In this document: positions 8,384 to 16,719 of the stretch, one piece after another
How positions within the stretch are numbered: the first letter of the stretch is position 1
Layout of the letters: each line of letters begins with the position of its first letter
Source of the DNA: Candidatus Obscuribacterales bacterium
GTDB lineage: Bacteria > Cyanobacteriota > Vampirovibrionia > Obscuribacterales > Obscuribacteraceae
Length of the DNA stretch: 32,285 bases
Direction of reading: 5' to 3'
Assembly: GCA_949127735.1 (NCBI GenBank)
Contig: CASBPX010000186.1
Coordinates: 1 to 32,285, forward strand
Translations under genes and position numbers: made by a program
Notes under the pieces: generated by a model
What the model was told of the DNA's origin: nothing
Seen by the model: the letters and a program-made list of their open reading frames with translations, nothing else
The model's database searches: none

Positions 8384-8398
8384 CTTACATGCTCACAA

Positions 8399-9928
8399 TT
8401 ATTGAATCAGTTGCACAAAGTGTAAAACGCGTCGATTCTGAATAACGTTTACCCGGTAATTGCGGCAAACTTCCATGCCGGCCAATATTGGCCTATCCGA
8501 AGTGCTGAAGGTACCCTGCAACCGGGTAAGCGAGTCGATCACTTTAGCAGTTGTATTGACGGCATCAATTTTGCCAAATCTAATTCGCTTGATTTTGACC
8601 TGGTGAGTAACTACAGAGTTCAGATTATTAGGATTGTTCGGATCAATCATCGCTGTAGCGCTGGGTGTGTCAGGCAGATTGTCTACATAACTAGGATCAA
8701 TTCTGCGCAATTGCTCACTTGAGAAAACGTGCTCGGCGACATTAGCGACAAAATACATTTCTACATTTTGACCATCAATTAAAGCCGTGACCTTAAAATT
8801 GCCGTTCTCAGCGGTATAAGGCACTTCAAACTCGTTATTCTGTTTTTTCAGACCGGGACCTAGCAACTGATCACTTTTAGTCGCCGCTGCCACTCGTGTT
8901 TTCTGAGCGAAGCCAGGATCGATATTCATCAATGCCGCAGTGGCATAGGTCTCCGCTTCAGATCCGCTGAAGCGCTGCAAAACTTGACGATAATATCCAC
9001 GCGCTTCGTCGATTCTATTGAGGCGATGGGCGCAAACAGCTAAAGTATAAAGTGCACGTGGGTCACGCGGACGATCCACTGAAGCTTTTCGCAAAAGTGG
9101 ATAAGCCTCTCTATAGCGTTTTTTGTTGAAGTAATTTAGGCCGGCAGCAAACGGATTGCTGAAACTAGCAGACCTTCTAACTGTTAGCACACCGGTTTTA
9201 GGATCGAAAGCCTGATTAGTAGAGGCGAAGAAATCAGCGCCCAAAATCGCCACTTTAGGATCTTTGTTAGTGACCTTGACGGGGAAGCTGGCACGCGACA
9301 TTGTGCCTAACTTAATTTCGTGAAGATAATAGAAATTGTCTTTATCACTTTTCGCCAGGGCAGCACCATCAGGCAGTTTGCTTTCTTTAGCAATGTCAGC
9401 ACCAATTACGGTATCAGGCACACTAGCGTCAACTACAAATTTGATTCTAACTCCAGAAACAAGTGCCTCTACAACAGGTTTGCCATTAGCTTCTGCGGCC
9501 TTAATGGTGGAAACCAGCGGAATCTGGTCCATGCGTAAATTGGTAAGGCTGCTGACGCCGCTGCCCGATTTTGCTGCCGAGTAAGTCTTGCCCATGGACG
9601 CCACCGCTTTCCTCGATTGCTCAGCGGCCTCTGACTCAGGAAATTTGTTTATGACATTGTTATAGGCAGCCAGAGCGCCTTGCAATTGGCCCATCTGGTG
9701 ATAGCAGAGAGCTTCATAATAATAAGACCGACTGTCATAGTTCGACTCAACCTGGGCCGCCTTGAAATATCGCAAAGCGTCTTTATACATTTTCGATTTA
9801 AAAAGATTGCGTCCACATTCAAAAGTAGAGTCATCCGCAAACGCGCCTGTACAGCTAAGCACACCTGATGCAGTAAGAGCTAACATCAGCGCCAAACTCT
9901 TTATGCCGATTTTCTTTCCATTTATCAT
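8399..9928 (-). CDS. exported TPR protein with two degenerate retropepsin-like domains
   Basis: Numbering is from the ATG at 9928, which begins a good signal peptide ending A-F-A-D-D (about residue 32). The longer frame to 10000 would add 24 residues, overlap the upstream gene and hide the signal. The order is TPR (about 33-115), a retropepsin-like fold (about 150-250; F-V-V-D-A-S at 164-169, then I-L-G-A-D-F-F), TPR (about 260-340), and a second retropepsin-like domain (about 365-509; M-Y-F-V-A-N where the active Asp should be, then I-L-A-G-M). Active retropepsins need D-T/S-G. The first copy has D-A-S and the second has no Asp, so both may be binding folds rather than proteases. Total length is 509 residues. 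It lies between a small anchored protein and the GT-C pair, all on the minus strand. Confidence 0.8.
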   Translation of the reverse strand: MINGKKIGIKSLALMLALTASGVLSCTGAFADDSTFECGRNLFKSKMYKDALRYFKAAQVESNYDSRSYYYEALCYHQMGQLQGALAAYNNVINKFPESEAAEQSRKAVASMGKTYSAAKSGSGVSSLTNLRMDQIPLVSTIKAAEANGKPVVEALVSGVRIKFVVDASVPDTVIGADIAKESKLPDGAALAKSDKDNFYYLHEIKLGTMSRASFPVKVTNKDPKVAILGADFFASTNQAFDPKTGVLTVRRSASFSNPFAAGLNYFNKKRYREAYPLLRKASVDRPRDPRALYTLAVCAHRLNRIDEARGYYRQVLQRFSGSEAETYATAALMNIDPGFAQKTRVAAATKSDQLLGPGLKKQNNEFEVPYTAENGNFKVTALIDGQNVEMYFVANVAEHVFSSEQLRRIDPSYVDNLPDTPSATAMIDPNNPNNLNSVVTHQVKIKRIRFGKIDAVNTTAKVIDSLTRLQGTFSTSDRPILAGMEVCRNYRVNVIQNRRVLHFVQLIQ

Positions 9929-9981
9929 ATTGGCCCAATTATCCGTAAGTTTAGTTGTTTCAATCGAAGGTGCGCCGTGAG

Positions 9982-10428
9982 TTAACGCATAGTGCCCCAT
10001 ATGCGATAGAAGTGGTCATCGGTGCGCGGGTTATAAATAAGCCACTCATTAGTTACAGTAGCCGTTTCATTAAGAGTGCGCTTGCGGAACTTCAGACGGT
10101 TAATTTCTTGCAAACCTGGATGTTTCGGATATCTGCGCTCAAACCAGTCTCTGGCCTCACCGACCCAAGTGGTCTTCCACTGTGACTCATGCAGAGGCTT
10201 CGCTTCATGGGGATATTTAAAACGCAGATAGGCTTCATATTGTGAGCCTTCTTCGCGCTTACCATCAAAATCGGTAGCTCGATTAAAAGGTTCATCGAAA
10301 GCCGACTCGAAAAGCTTGTCTGGATAGAACTTCATTTTGCCTTCGATCACATTTTTAGTGTAGAAGCCCATGCCGCCCACGGCAAGGATAATGAGTCCAA
10401 TAACCAGTATTAGCTGTTTTGATGACAC
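9982..10428 (-). CDS. small membrane-anchored protein of unknown function
   Basis: This 148-residue protein has a single N-terminal hydrophobic segment (about residues 5-22) and a polar, aromatic-rich remainder (several Trp, Tyr and Arg, e.g. A-R-D-W-F-E-R-R-Y-P-K-H-P). I recognise no domain. It starts at GTG with a strong AGGAG seven bases upstream, which fixes the start. The next gene (TPR/retropepsin-like) follows 53 bases later on the same strand, so they are likely co-transcribed. Confidence 0.75.
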   Translation of the reverse strand: MSSKQLILVIGLIILAVGGMGFYTKNVIEGKMKFYPDKLFESAFDEPFNRATDFDGKREEGSQYEAYLRFKYPHEAKPLHESQWKTTWVGEARDWFERRYPKHPGLQEINRLKFRKRTLNETATVTNEWLIYNPRTDDHFYRIWGTMR

Positions 10429-10435
10429 CAGAAAG

Positions 10436-10440
10436 CTCCT
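10436..10440 (-). promoter_or_regulatory. Shine-Dalgarno site AGGAG
   Basis: CTCCT on the plus strand reads AGGAG on the minus strand, seven bases before the GTG start at 10428. It decides that non-ATG start. Confidence 0.75.
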
Positions 10441-10576
10441 AAGTTCGCCTGACCATAACTATCCAGACAACAAACATCGCAATGGCGCGCCACTGCACCA
10501 TGCCGCAATAACACAGTTTACCAGCTATTGATTAAGTCGTTATCGATTTACAATGATGCTAAAGCCTGCCGAAGTC

Positions 10577-11731
10577 TTAAGCCAGCAATATTTCCCGACA
10601 TTTTTGATCACGCAAGCGCCAGATTGCCCCATCAGTAACAAAGTGGTGGAAGTTAATACAGGCCTGAATAATGGTAGCCACATAAACAAAACCAAAGCCG
10701 TAGTTTTGCAAAATGCTGGGAATGCCGACATAGACGAAGATACCAGCCATAATCACTATTGCCCAGTATTTGAGCGCTGCACTGCCCCTGAATTCTTTCA
10801 TGAGATTGCGTCCAACCTCAGACATACGTCCTTCATCCATACCTTTCTCTTTGAGATAGAATCCAAGAGAAACCGCAAGGTATTGACTACCATGGAAGAA
10901 CGGCGGGCCATAAACCCAGACGATGGAATTAGCGGCACCAGTAGACAAGCCAATGCCGAGAATGGTGCAAATTAAGCACAGGGTAGGCAGTGGAATTAGC
11001 TTTTTCTCTAAAATATATTTGCGCACAACTACAGTAACGAATGCCAGAGTCATAACTATCAATGCAATCTTGCAAAAGCTGAAGAGCTGGTAGGGTAGAG
11101 CATAAAACGGCAACTTGACACCGTAGAGATCGTCAGGTGAAAGTTCTCTGAAGCAAAGAATGCGGCTGATGACAAAGGCCGAAAACGAATGCATAAACCA
11201 GCGGTAAGTTTCACGCTCCCATGGTTTAAAGAAATAGCCGCGCTTGTAGCAATAAATTAGCGAGATACCAAAAGTCTGACCGACATAGTGCTGGAATACC
11301 CACATCAAATGCAGATAGACGCAAAAGCCAGCTGCCTTAGGATAAAGCAGGCAGAGACCGAATAGGAGGACAGAGCACCAGGGCAAATAATAAGCGTAGA
11401 GCTTAAAGCGTTCACGGTTTTCAGGCGTGGCATAAATGCGCATATAAGTCGCAATGGTGTGTGAGTCGGCAAATAGATATGAACCGAACGTGCTCATGAA
11501 AAGCAGCACCCAGGCGGTGGTGCCTGCAGCTCCCGGTAAAGCGGGATCTATCGTATCCCAGTGAAACCAGAATATCTGTAGTGCAAAAATTGCCCAGAGT
11601 GCACCACCAAAGACAAACAAGCTGTCGAAGGTCGGATTGACTATCCAGCGGTTACCCAAAACTTTCTCTTGAGCTTTTGCCGGAGCCGGCGATGCGGCAT
11701 CTCCGTCACGTGTGAAAGTGGTGCTGACCAT
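10577..11731 (-). CDS. polytopic membrane protein with four histidine motifs (paralogue 2 of 3)
   Basis: This 384-residue protein has about nine hydrophobic segments. Conserved blocks are F-A-D-S-H-x-x-A-T-Y-M-R, F-Q-H-Y-V-G-Q-T-F-G-I-S-L-I-Y-C-Y-K-R-G, F-F-H-G-S-Q-Y-L-A-V and N-F-H-H-F-V-T-D-G-A-I-W-R-L-R-D. The start was set at the ATG at 11731, 13 bases after the stop of its paralogue and about ten bases after AGGGGG. The upstream in-frame extension to 11899 lies entirely inside the neighbouring gene in another frame and has no membrane-protein homology. It is a tandem duplicate of the 11745-12923 gene, with which it shares more motif residues than with the copy at 3844. Function unknown. 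Confidence 0.87.
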   Translation of the reverse strand: MVSTTFTRDGDAASPAPAKAQEKVLGNRWIVNPTFDSLFVFGGALWAIFALQIFWFHWDTIDPALPGAAGTTAWVLLFMSTFGSYLFADSHTIATYMRIYATPENRERFKLYAYYLPWCSVLLFGLCLLYPKAAGFCVYLHLMWVFQHYVGQTFGISLIYCYKRGYFFKPWERETYRWFMHSFSAFVISRILCFRELSPDDLYGVKLPFYALPYQLFSFCKIALIVMTLAFVTVVVRKYILEKKLIPLPTLCLICTILGIGLSTGAANSIVWVYGPPFFHGSQYLAVSLGFYLKEKGMDEGRMSEVGRNLMKEFRGSAALKYWAIVIMAGIFVYVGIPSILQNYGFGFVYVATIIQACINFHHFVTDGAIWRLRDQKCREILLA

Positions 11732-11744
11732 AGAAGAAGGCCCC

Positions 11745-12923
11745 CTAAGCGAGAAGAATCTTGCGGCAGCGCGGATCGCGTAGTCGCCAGATGGCGGCGT
11801 CGGTAACGAAGTGGTGGTAGTTGACGCATGCAAGCACAAGACCTGCCACCAGTGGATACGAGAAGCCGATTTGACCAAAGAAATGCGGAATGCCCACATA
11901 GAAGAAACAACCGGAAAGAATAACTAATCCAAGATATTTCATTCCTGGTGAACCCAGGGCTGCTTTGGTGATTTCCCAGGTGTTCATGCCCTTTGGCATG
12001 CCGCGCTCTTTAATGTAATAAGCCATACACACAGCCAGATATTGGCTGCCATGGAAAAATCCAGGTACATAGAACCAGAACATGGAATTAGCAACATCGC
12101 GGCTCAAGCCAAGACCAGCCACTGTACCCACGATCATCAAGGCAGGTATGGGCATGAATTTATTTTCTTTGAAGAACTTACGGGTCAACATCACCACAAA
12201 AGCAATGGTCATGCCGATCATGAGGAAGCGACCGATATCAGTAAGTACTGGAGGCAGGGGCCCCCAGAACGGCATATCAACCCCAAACCAGTTGCGTGGG
12301 CTAAATTCTCGGAAGCTGACAAATCGAATAGTGGTGTAACCGACCATAGAGAACATAAACCAGCGGAATATTTCTTTCTCCATATTGTTAAAGATATAGC
12401 CGCGCTTATAACAATAAATAAGAGAGATGCCGAAAGCTTGAGCAACATAATGCCAGTAAACAGTGACCAGATAAATGTAGACAAAAGTACCGGTCATACC
12501 AGGCAAGGTCAGTCCGACAATGAACATTGGAATAGTTGAATAGGCGAGCCATGTGCGGTGGAACTTAAAACGAGTGCGATCTTCATCGCTACCCCAAATT
12601 CTCAAATAAGTTGCCGAATTATGACTGTCAGCAAAAATATGTTGCGAAAGGAAACCAACCGTCATCAGCCACCAGGCGGCTGGATTAGTAGCAAGCCCGT
12701 CAGGTATTCGCCATCCTAGATATAGATAGTTCAATACCAACAGGGCAACAGCGCCGCCACCGAAAACGAACATAAAATCAAAAATCGGCGAAATAATCCA
12801 CGGATATGGTCCGGCCGGATTTGACGCCAGGGGCATATCGGTTTTAGCCATTGGATCTTGGAGCGACGGCTCAAGAGCACTGGAGGAGGGAAGCCCTGAA
12901 CTGGGAATGCTGCTGCTGACCAT
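11745..12923 (-). CDS. polytopic membrane protein with four histidine motifs (paralogue 3 of 3)
   Basis: This 392-residue protein has a Ser/Pro-rich N-terminal tail of about 40 residues, then P-W-I-I-S-P-I-F-D-F and about nine membrane segments. Motifs: F-A-D-S-H-x-x-A-T-Y-L-R, W-H-Y-V-A-Q-A-F-G-I-S-L-I-Y-C-Y-K-R-G, F-F-H-G-S-Q-Y-L-A-V and N-Y-H-H-F-V-T-D-A-A-I-W-R-L-R-D. It is the first gene of the minus-strand run. A GAGG seven bases before the ATG supports the start, and a possible promoter lies about 120 bases upstream. The invariant His, Asp and Gln residues in or next to membrane segments suggest a metal-dependent membrane enzyme. This is inference; no characterised family was recognised. 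Confidence 0.88.
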   Translation of the reverse strand: MVSSSIPSSGLPSSSALEPSLQDPMAKTDMPLASNPAGPYPWIISPIFDFMFVFGGGAVALLVLNYLYLGWRIPDGLATNPAAWWLMTVGFLSQHIFADSHNSATYLRIWGSDEDRTRFKFHRTWLAYSTIPMFIVGLTLPGMTGTFVYIYLVTVYWHYVAQAFGISLIYCYKRGYIFNNMEKEIFRWFMFSMVGYTTIRFVSFREFSPRNWFGVDMPFWGPLPPVLTDIGRFLMIGMTIAFVVMLTRKFFKENKFMPIPALMIVGTVAGLGLSRDVANSMFWFYVPGFFHGSQYLAVCMAYYIKERGMPKGMNTWEITKAALGSPGMKYLGLVILSGCFFYVGIPHFFGQIGFSYPLVAGLVLACVNYHHFVTDAAIWRLRDPRCRKILLA

Positions 12924-13039
12924 CCATACCTCTACTTGTTAGTTGCACCAGACCAATATCTATTGATTCGATTACCAGTGATTCATCGTTTTGACTGAGC
13001 GGAAAAATTTAGCTGAAATTACAACTAAATCCTTTCTCT

Positions 13040-13069
13040 ATTCTACCCTCACAAAGCCGAGTCTAACAA
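13040..13069 (-). promoter_or_regulatory. candidate sigma-70-type promoter
   Basis: On the minus strand TTGTTA (13069-13064) is separated by 18 bases from TAGAAT (13045-13040), a fair -35/-10 pair. It lies in the 241-base gap between the stop of the SDR gene at 13165 and the start of the polytopic gene at 12923. It would give a leader of roughly 110 bases. The same gap contains two copies of acttcacg. No hairpin terminator for the upstream operon was obvious here. Confidence 0.35.
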
Positions 13070-13164
13070 TCATTTTGACCTTTGCCACTACCCCATAAAT
13101 ACTTCACGCAGATTTCACATCAACTGCACGAACACTTCACGTTCATACGTCAATTTGAAGATAC

Positions 13165-14163
13165 TCAGTCAGCCAGGTAATAGCTGGCGGTGCGCTTGAT
13201 GGTAGCGGCGAAAGGTGTGGGGGTGAAACTCAACTCGGCCTGCGCTTTTTTACAATCAAAAAATATCTTGTAGTTAGACAGGTAGGCTACTTGCCAGGTC
13301 AGAGCACTTTTAATATTTAACTTTGGCAATATACGCTCAGCTATAGTTCCGGCAAGCTCCACCAGAAAACGCGGCAAAACCACAACCGGCGGCCGGCAAG
13401 AATAAATCTTGGCGAAAAGCTGTCCGGCTTCTTTATAAGTAAGATTAGCCGACACCAGGCTGTAGCGCTCACCGGCTCGCCCCAGGGTAATAGCTTTAAC
13501 ATGGGCATCAACGATATCGACGATGTCTGAATAAGGAGTACCACCAGCTGGGACACCAAGCATAAAGCCTTTAGAGAGCGATTTAAAAATAACATGATGG
13601 TGAGGATGCGTGTCACCTTCACCAAATATGATACCAGGGCATAACATCAGCACATTTAAGCCAGCAGCGAAATACTCTGCCACCACTTCTTCGGCTTCAT
13701 GCTTAGTGTCGCAATATGAAAGACCCAGGCCGTCAAGATTGTATTTAAAGGTTTCATTACCTGTAGTGCCCTCAGGTGGAATACCAAAAGCGGCGATAGA
13801 ACTGGTATGAATCACTCTGCTTACATTTTTCAGCAAGCAAGCGCGCATGACGTTGCGTGTGCCATCTACATTTACCGCTCTCTGGCGCGGTAAATCGGCT
13901 GAGCGATAAGAAACCAGGCCTGCCATGTGAAAGACTATATCTTTATCAGTGCACGCCTGCAAAACTTGTTCAAAGTTAGTGACGTCGCCACTGTAGTGCT
14001 GTACACCAAGTTCATTAAACTGCTTCGATTGGCCGCTGGCTCGGCCAAGAGTAGTGACGGTATGACCTGCCTGCACCAGGCGTGGTACCAGATGTGAGCC
14101 GATGAAGCCACTGGCACCGGTGACTAAAACTCGTTTGCCTACCGACTGCTCACTGGCTGTCAC
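13165..14163 (-). CDS. extended SDR, NAD(P)-dependent epimerase/dehydratase/reductase
   Basis: This 332-residue protein has the N-terminal dinucleotide motif T-G-A-S-G-F-I-G (15-22), an acidic D-V-T after strand 3 (60-62), S121/S122 on the catalytic strand and Y150-C-D-T-K154, the YxxxK pair. This fits the extended SDR class (dihydroflavonol-reductase, HpnA and 3-beta-HSD-like branches). The substrate cannot be assigned. It starts at GTG, sharing one base with the stop of the upstream SDR gene (TAGTG), and is the last gene of the seven-gene operon. Confidence 0.9.
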   Translation of the reverse strand: MTASEQSVGKRVLVTGASGFIGSHLVPRLVQAGHTVTTLGRASGQSKQFNELGVQHYSGDVTNFEQVLQACTDKDIVFHMAGLVSYRSADLPRQRAVNVDGTRNVMRACLLKNVSRVIHTSSIAAFGIPPEGTTGNETFKYNLDGLGLSYCDTKHEAEEVVAEYFAAGLNVLMLCPGIIFGEGDTHPHHHVIFKSLSKGFMLGVPAGGTPYSDIVDIVDAHVKAITLGRAGERYSLVSANLTYKEAGQLFAKIYSCRPPVVVLPRFLVELAGTIAERILPKLNIKSALTWQVAYLSNYKIFFDCKKAQAELSFTPTPFAATIKRTASYYLAD

Positions 14164-15167
14164 TAGTCTCCATCCCAGTTTCGATAAGTAGAAAGCGCTT
14201 GCACCAGCTCTGTCGGTGGGCGGCCGATGATTTCGGCCAGTTTATTGTCATGACAAATATTATCAAAACCAGCCATCAGAGCCTGATCTTTACTGACGAG
14301 AGGCACGTTTTGAAAGCGCTGCATCACTCCGGCGGCTGCCAGCGCCACAGCCACAGGAATATCAAAAAAGGATTTTTCAATAGCCAGCACGCTCATAATT
14401 TCGCTGACCACCTGACGCATAGAAATAGGCGCCAGCCCACCAATTTCGCAAATATCGCTTGCGCCGGCGGCCAAAATTTTAGTGACAATGGCCTCGGCCA
14501 GATCTGTAACAAAAACTGGCTGCACAAGATTTTTGCCGCCGTTTATAAGCGGCACTAGTGGACGCGTTCTAGCCAGATGCCGATAACGTTTGACTAGTTT
14601 ACTATCGCGGCGGCCTACTGTGCGGCCAACAATCAAAGATGGTCTAAAGATAGTGGAAGTAATTTGGGCGCCATCAAGTTCGGTCAGCAACGCCAGCTCT
14701 GCTTCTCTTTTACTGCGCAAATATTCACTGGGTGAATCTAAATCAGCACCAAGCGAAGTGATCATTGCCGCATGAGCAAAGCCCCCTACGTCTTTAGCTC
14801 GCACACACCAGCTGGCGAATGCTCGACTCTGCTCCTGATGCAGCTGAGCAAATTTTTCGTTTTTACCTGGTGCTACAGAGCCAATTAAGTGAACGGCAGC
14901 GCCAATACCAGCGAAAGCGTCTTCTAATTTGCGCTTCTGACCGGCAGGTGTGCTCTGAAAATTTGTCAGGTCGGCTTGAAAAATTTGCGCACCACATTGC
15001 TCAAGAAAAGCAATATCGGCGGCAGTAGCCTGAGGCCGCACCAGTGCACGCACTTTTGCACCCTGCTTTGATAGAGCGGCTACAACGTGATTACCAAGAT
15101 AACCAGTTGCACCATCTACCAGAACAATTTGATTTTCACTCAATGTAATTATGGCCGTTTCCACCAC
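14163..15167 (-). CDS. SDR-fold NAD(P)-binding protein (NDUFA9/atypical or extended SDR)
   Basis: This 334-residue protein has G-A-T-G-Y-L-G at 19-25, an A-D-L-T after strand 3, I-T-S-L-G-A and Y149-L-R-S-K153. The motif layout resembles the NDUFA9-like/NmrA-like SDRs, though the YxxxK pair is retained, so it may be a true oxidoreductase. The start is uncertain. GTG at 15167 overlaps the upstream Mpo1-like gene by 19 bases; GTG at 15164 and TTG at 15143 are alternatives, none with a convincing ribosome-binding site. Overlaps on both sides place it firmly inside the operon. Confidence 0.85.
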   Translation of the reverse strand: MVETAIITLSENQIVLVDGATGYLGNHVVAALSKQGAKVRALVRPQATAADIAFLEQCGAQIFQADLTNFQSTPAGQKRKLEDAFAGIGAAVHLIGSVAPGKNEKFAQLHQEQSRAFASWCVRAKDVGGFAHAAMITSLGADLDSPSEYLRSKREAELALLTELDGAQITSTIFRPSLIVGRTVGRRDSKLVKRYRHLARTRPLVPLINGGKNLVQPVFVTDLAEAIVTKILAAGASDICEIGGLAPISMRQVVSEIMSVLAIEKSFFDIPVAVALAAAGVMQRFQNVPLVSKDQALMAGFDNICHDNKLAEIIGRPPTELVQALSTYRNWDGD

Positions 15168-15667
15168 ACCAGTGAATGGCTGGTGAATGGTGATGAGGCG
15201 GTTTTACCGTTGCCCTGGCCTTTAGCATGGCCATTTGCGCCGCTATTAGCTCGTGAACCTTTGCCAACAGACTTTTTAGCTGAGTCGGTGGCACCGAATG
15301 CGCCACCATCAAACAAGCTCCAGACTTTGGCCTGCAAGTTACCGAGTTCGAAGCGACGACTGATGCTTTTAATCAACGTTACTTCGCCCACTTCATTGCC
15401 CTGGCTACGATGGCCCAGATATTGAAAAAGATAGCCAAAAAATACAAAAACCAGACCGAGAGCCAAATTAGAGTGCCCACTCTCACTGTCGTGCTTTGCT
15501 GATTTTGCAACAAGGCTGCTGCCTATGAGCCAGAAACCATAAAAGGCTGTAGGCACGCCAACAATATGCAACGCGGCATTAACCGGATGCCGATGGCGAT
15601 GCATGTAGTCTACGGCAAATCTCGAGGCCGCCTTGCCGATTCTCCGTACACCAGTTCTATTTTTCAT
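15149..15667 (-). CDS. Mpo1-like (DUF962) membrane protein
   Basis: This 172-residue protein has H-R-H-P-V-N-A-A-L-H-I-V-G-V-P (25-39), two hydrophobic segments and G-Y-L-F-Q-Y-L-G-H (78-86), the signature of the DUF962/Mpo1 family. Yeast Mpo1 is an Fe(II)-dependent dioxygenase that shortens 2-hydroxy fatty acids by one carbon; its essential residues are histidines of the type seen here. About 55 C-terminal residues form a Gly/Ser/Lys-rich tail with no visible domain. Two bases separate it from the upstream SDR gene. In this operon it points to a long-chain fatty-acid or lipid substrate. Confidence 0.8.
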   Translation of the reverse strand: MKNRTGVRRIGKAASRFAVDYMHRHRHPVNAALHIVGVPTAFYGFWLIGSSLVAKSAKHDSESGHSNLALGLVFVFFGYLFQYLGHRSQGNEVGEVTLIKSISRRFELGNLQAKVWSLFDGGAFGATDSAKKSVGKGSRANSGANGHAKGQGNGKTASSPFTSHSLVWWKRP

Positions 15668-15669
15668 CG

Positions 15670-16701
15670 CTATTTTTTCTCGGTAAAGCTTTTCATAGTC
15701 ACGGCCATACCCTCTTTAAAGGGTAAGCGCTTACTAGAATTATAATCCAGAATGCGCTCCGCTTTAGCAATACTAAAGCCCTGATTAACGGCAGCCAGAC
15801 GAAAGGCCGCTGGAGAGAAACGTGCCAGCTTGGTCTGACTGGCAGCAGGCAGCATCGGTGTGATACCCGAAACCATCTGGCAGACAGGCTTAACCAGCCA
15901 TCGTGGCAAATCTTTTTTTACTCTTGGCTGGCCCAAGCCATCGGCAATGGCGTCGAAAAGTTCTTTTTTGCTCACCTTCTCGCCATCGGTGATATTGAAA
16001 ACCTGGTTAAAAGCCTGTTCATTTAAAATTGCGCCTTTGACGGCTGCAGCCAGATTGCCTACATAGACAACATTGGTTTCTCTGGCGCCGCCATCAATCA
16101 GCATCGCCTGCCCTGTGGCAATAGCCTGACTGACCCGTGGCAACCACGAGCGTTCATGGGGCCCGTAAATAAAACCAGGACGCAAAATCGTATAAATAGT
16201 TTTTGCAGCTTTGACGAGCTTTTCGGCTTCGACTTTAGAATCAGCGTAAGCTTCGCCGCAGAGCATCAGGGGAGCATTTTCATCGAGATCGAACTGATCG
16301 CCCTGACCAGTAATAACCGATAAAGAGCTGATGTGGATAAACTGCTTGACACCGTTTTTTACTGCCGCCGAAAGAGCATTTTCTGTGCCACCGACATTGA
16401 TGGCAAAAATGGTTTCGCGCTTGGCAAGCGGGTCGACAAAACCAGCAGTGTGAATGACAACGTCAACTCCTGCAAATGCCAGATCTATGGCATTTAAATC
16501 GGTGACATCGGCCAGCCTTGGCACAATATCAGTGCAGGCCTGCGGAGCTGCCTGTGCCACCAACTGGTCGAGCAAGTCGTTCTTCTGGCGACCAATAGCC
16601 ACAACCGCGTATTCTTTGCTCAAACACGTTACCAGCGCCCGGCCAACAAGACCAGTGGCCCCCGTGATGGCCACTGTGACTTTACGATTTTCCATACTCA
16701 T
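15670..16701 (-). CDS. extended SDR, 3-beta-HSD-like NAD(P)-dependent oxidoreductase
   Basis: This 343-residue protein has T-G-A-T-G-L-V-G (13-20), D-V-T (65-67), I-S-S-L-S (124-128) and Y152-A-D-S-K156 followed by V-E-A-E. R-P-G-F-I-Y-G-P is the typical extended-SDR post-catalytic block. It resembles the 3-beta-hydroxysteroid dehydrogenase/OleD-like reductases, which act on beta-hydroxy or beta-keto lipids, but no partner OleA/B/C is present. It lies 18 bases after the GH3 gene and two bases before the Mpo1-like gene. ATG at 16701 is assumed; a second ATG two codons later has a better purine tract. Confidence 0.88.
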   Translation of the reverse strand: MSMENRKVTVAITGATGLVGRALVTCLSKEYAVVAIGRQKNDLLDQLVAQAAPQACTDIVPRLADVTDLNAIDLAFAGVDVVIHTAGFVDPLAKRETIFAINVGGTENALSAAVKNGVKQFIHISSLSVITGQGDQFDLDENAPLMLCGEAYADSKVEAEKLVKAAKTIYTILRPGFIYGPHERSWLPRVSQAIATGQAMLIDGGARETNVVYVGNLAAAVKGAILNEQAFNQVFNITDGEKVSKKELFDAIADGLGQPRVKKDLPRWLVKPVCQMVSGITPMLPAASQTKLARFSPAAFRLAAVNQGFSIAKAERILDYNSSKRLPFKEGMAVTMKSFTEKK

Positions 16702-16719
16702 CTCATTCTAGGTATTGTT

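Noticed and set aside
10553-10975. 140-codon plus-strand frame over the end of another polytopic gene
   Set aside because: Antisense shadow; the minus-strand frame carries the conserved family motifs.
11732-11899. N-terminal extension of the polytopic gene at 10577-11731 (M-W-A-F-R-I start)
   Set aside because: It lies inside the paralogous upstream gene in another frame, with a good start and spacing at 11731 instead.
12042-12539. 165-codon plus-strand frame inside the polytopic gene
   Set aside because: Shadow of a strongly supported membrane-protein gene on the other strand; composition rich in His/Lys/Asn and no homology.
13046-13164. Pair of acttcacg sequences downstream of the SDR operon as an operator or terminator
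   Set aside because: Direct copies 34 bases apart with only a weak 4-base inverted component and no T-run; not distinguishable from chance.
15670-16701. OleD-type olefin biosynthesis gene
   Set aside because: The SDR class fits, but no OleA thiolase, OleC ligase or OleB-type dehalogenase-like hydrolase is present; the GH3 and Cys hydrolase do not match those families.
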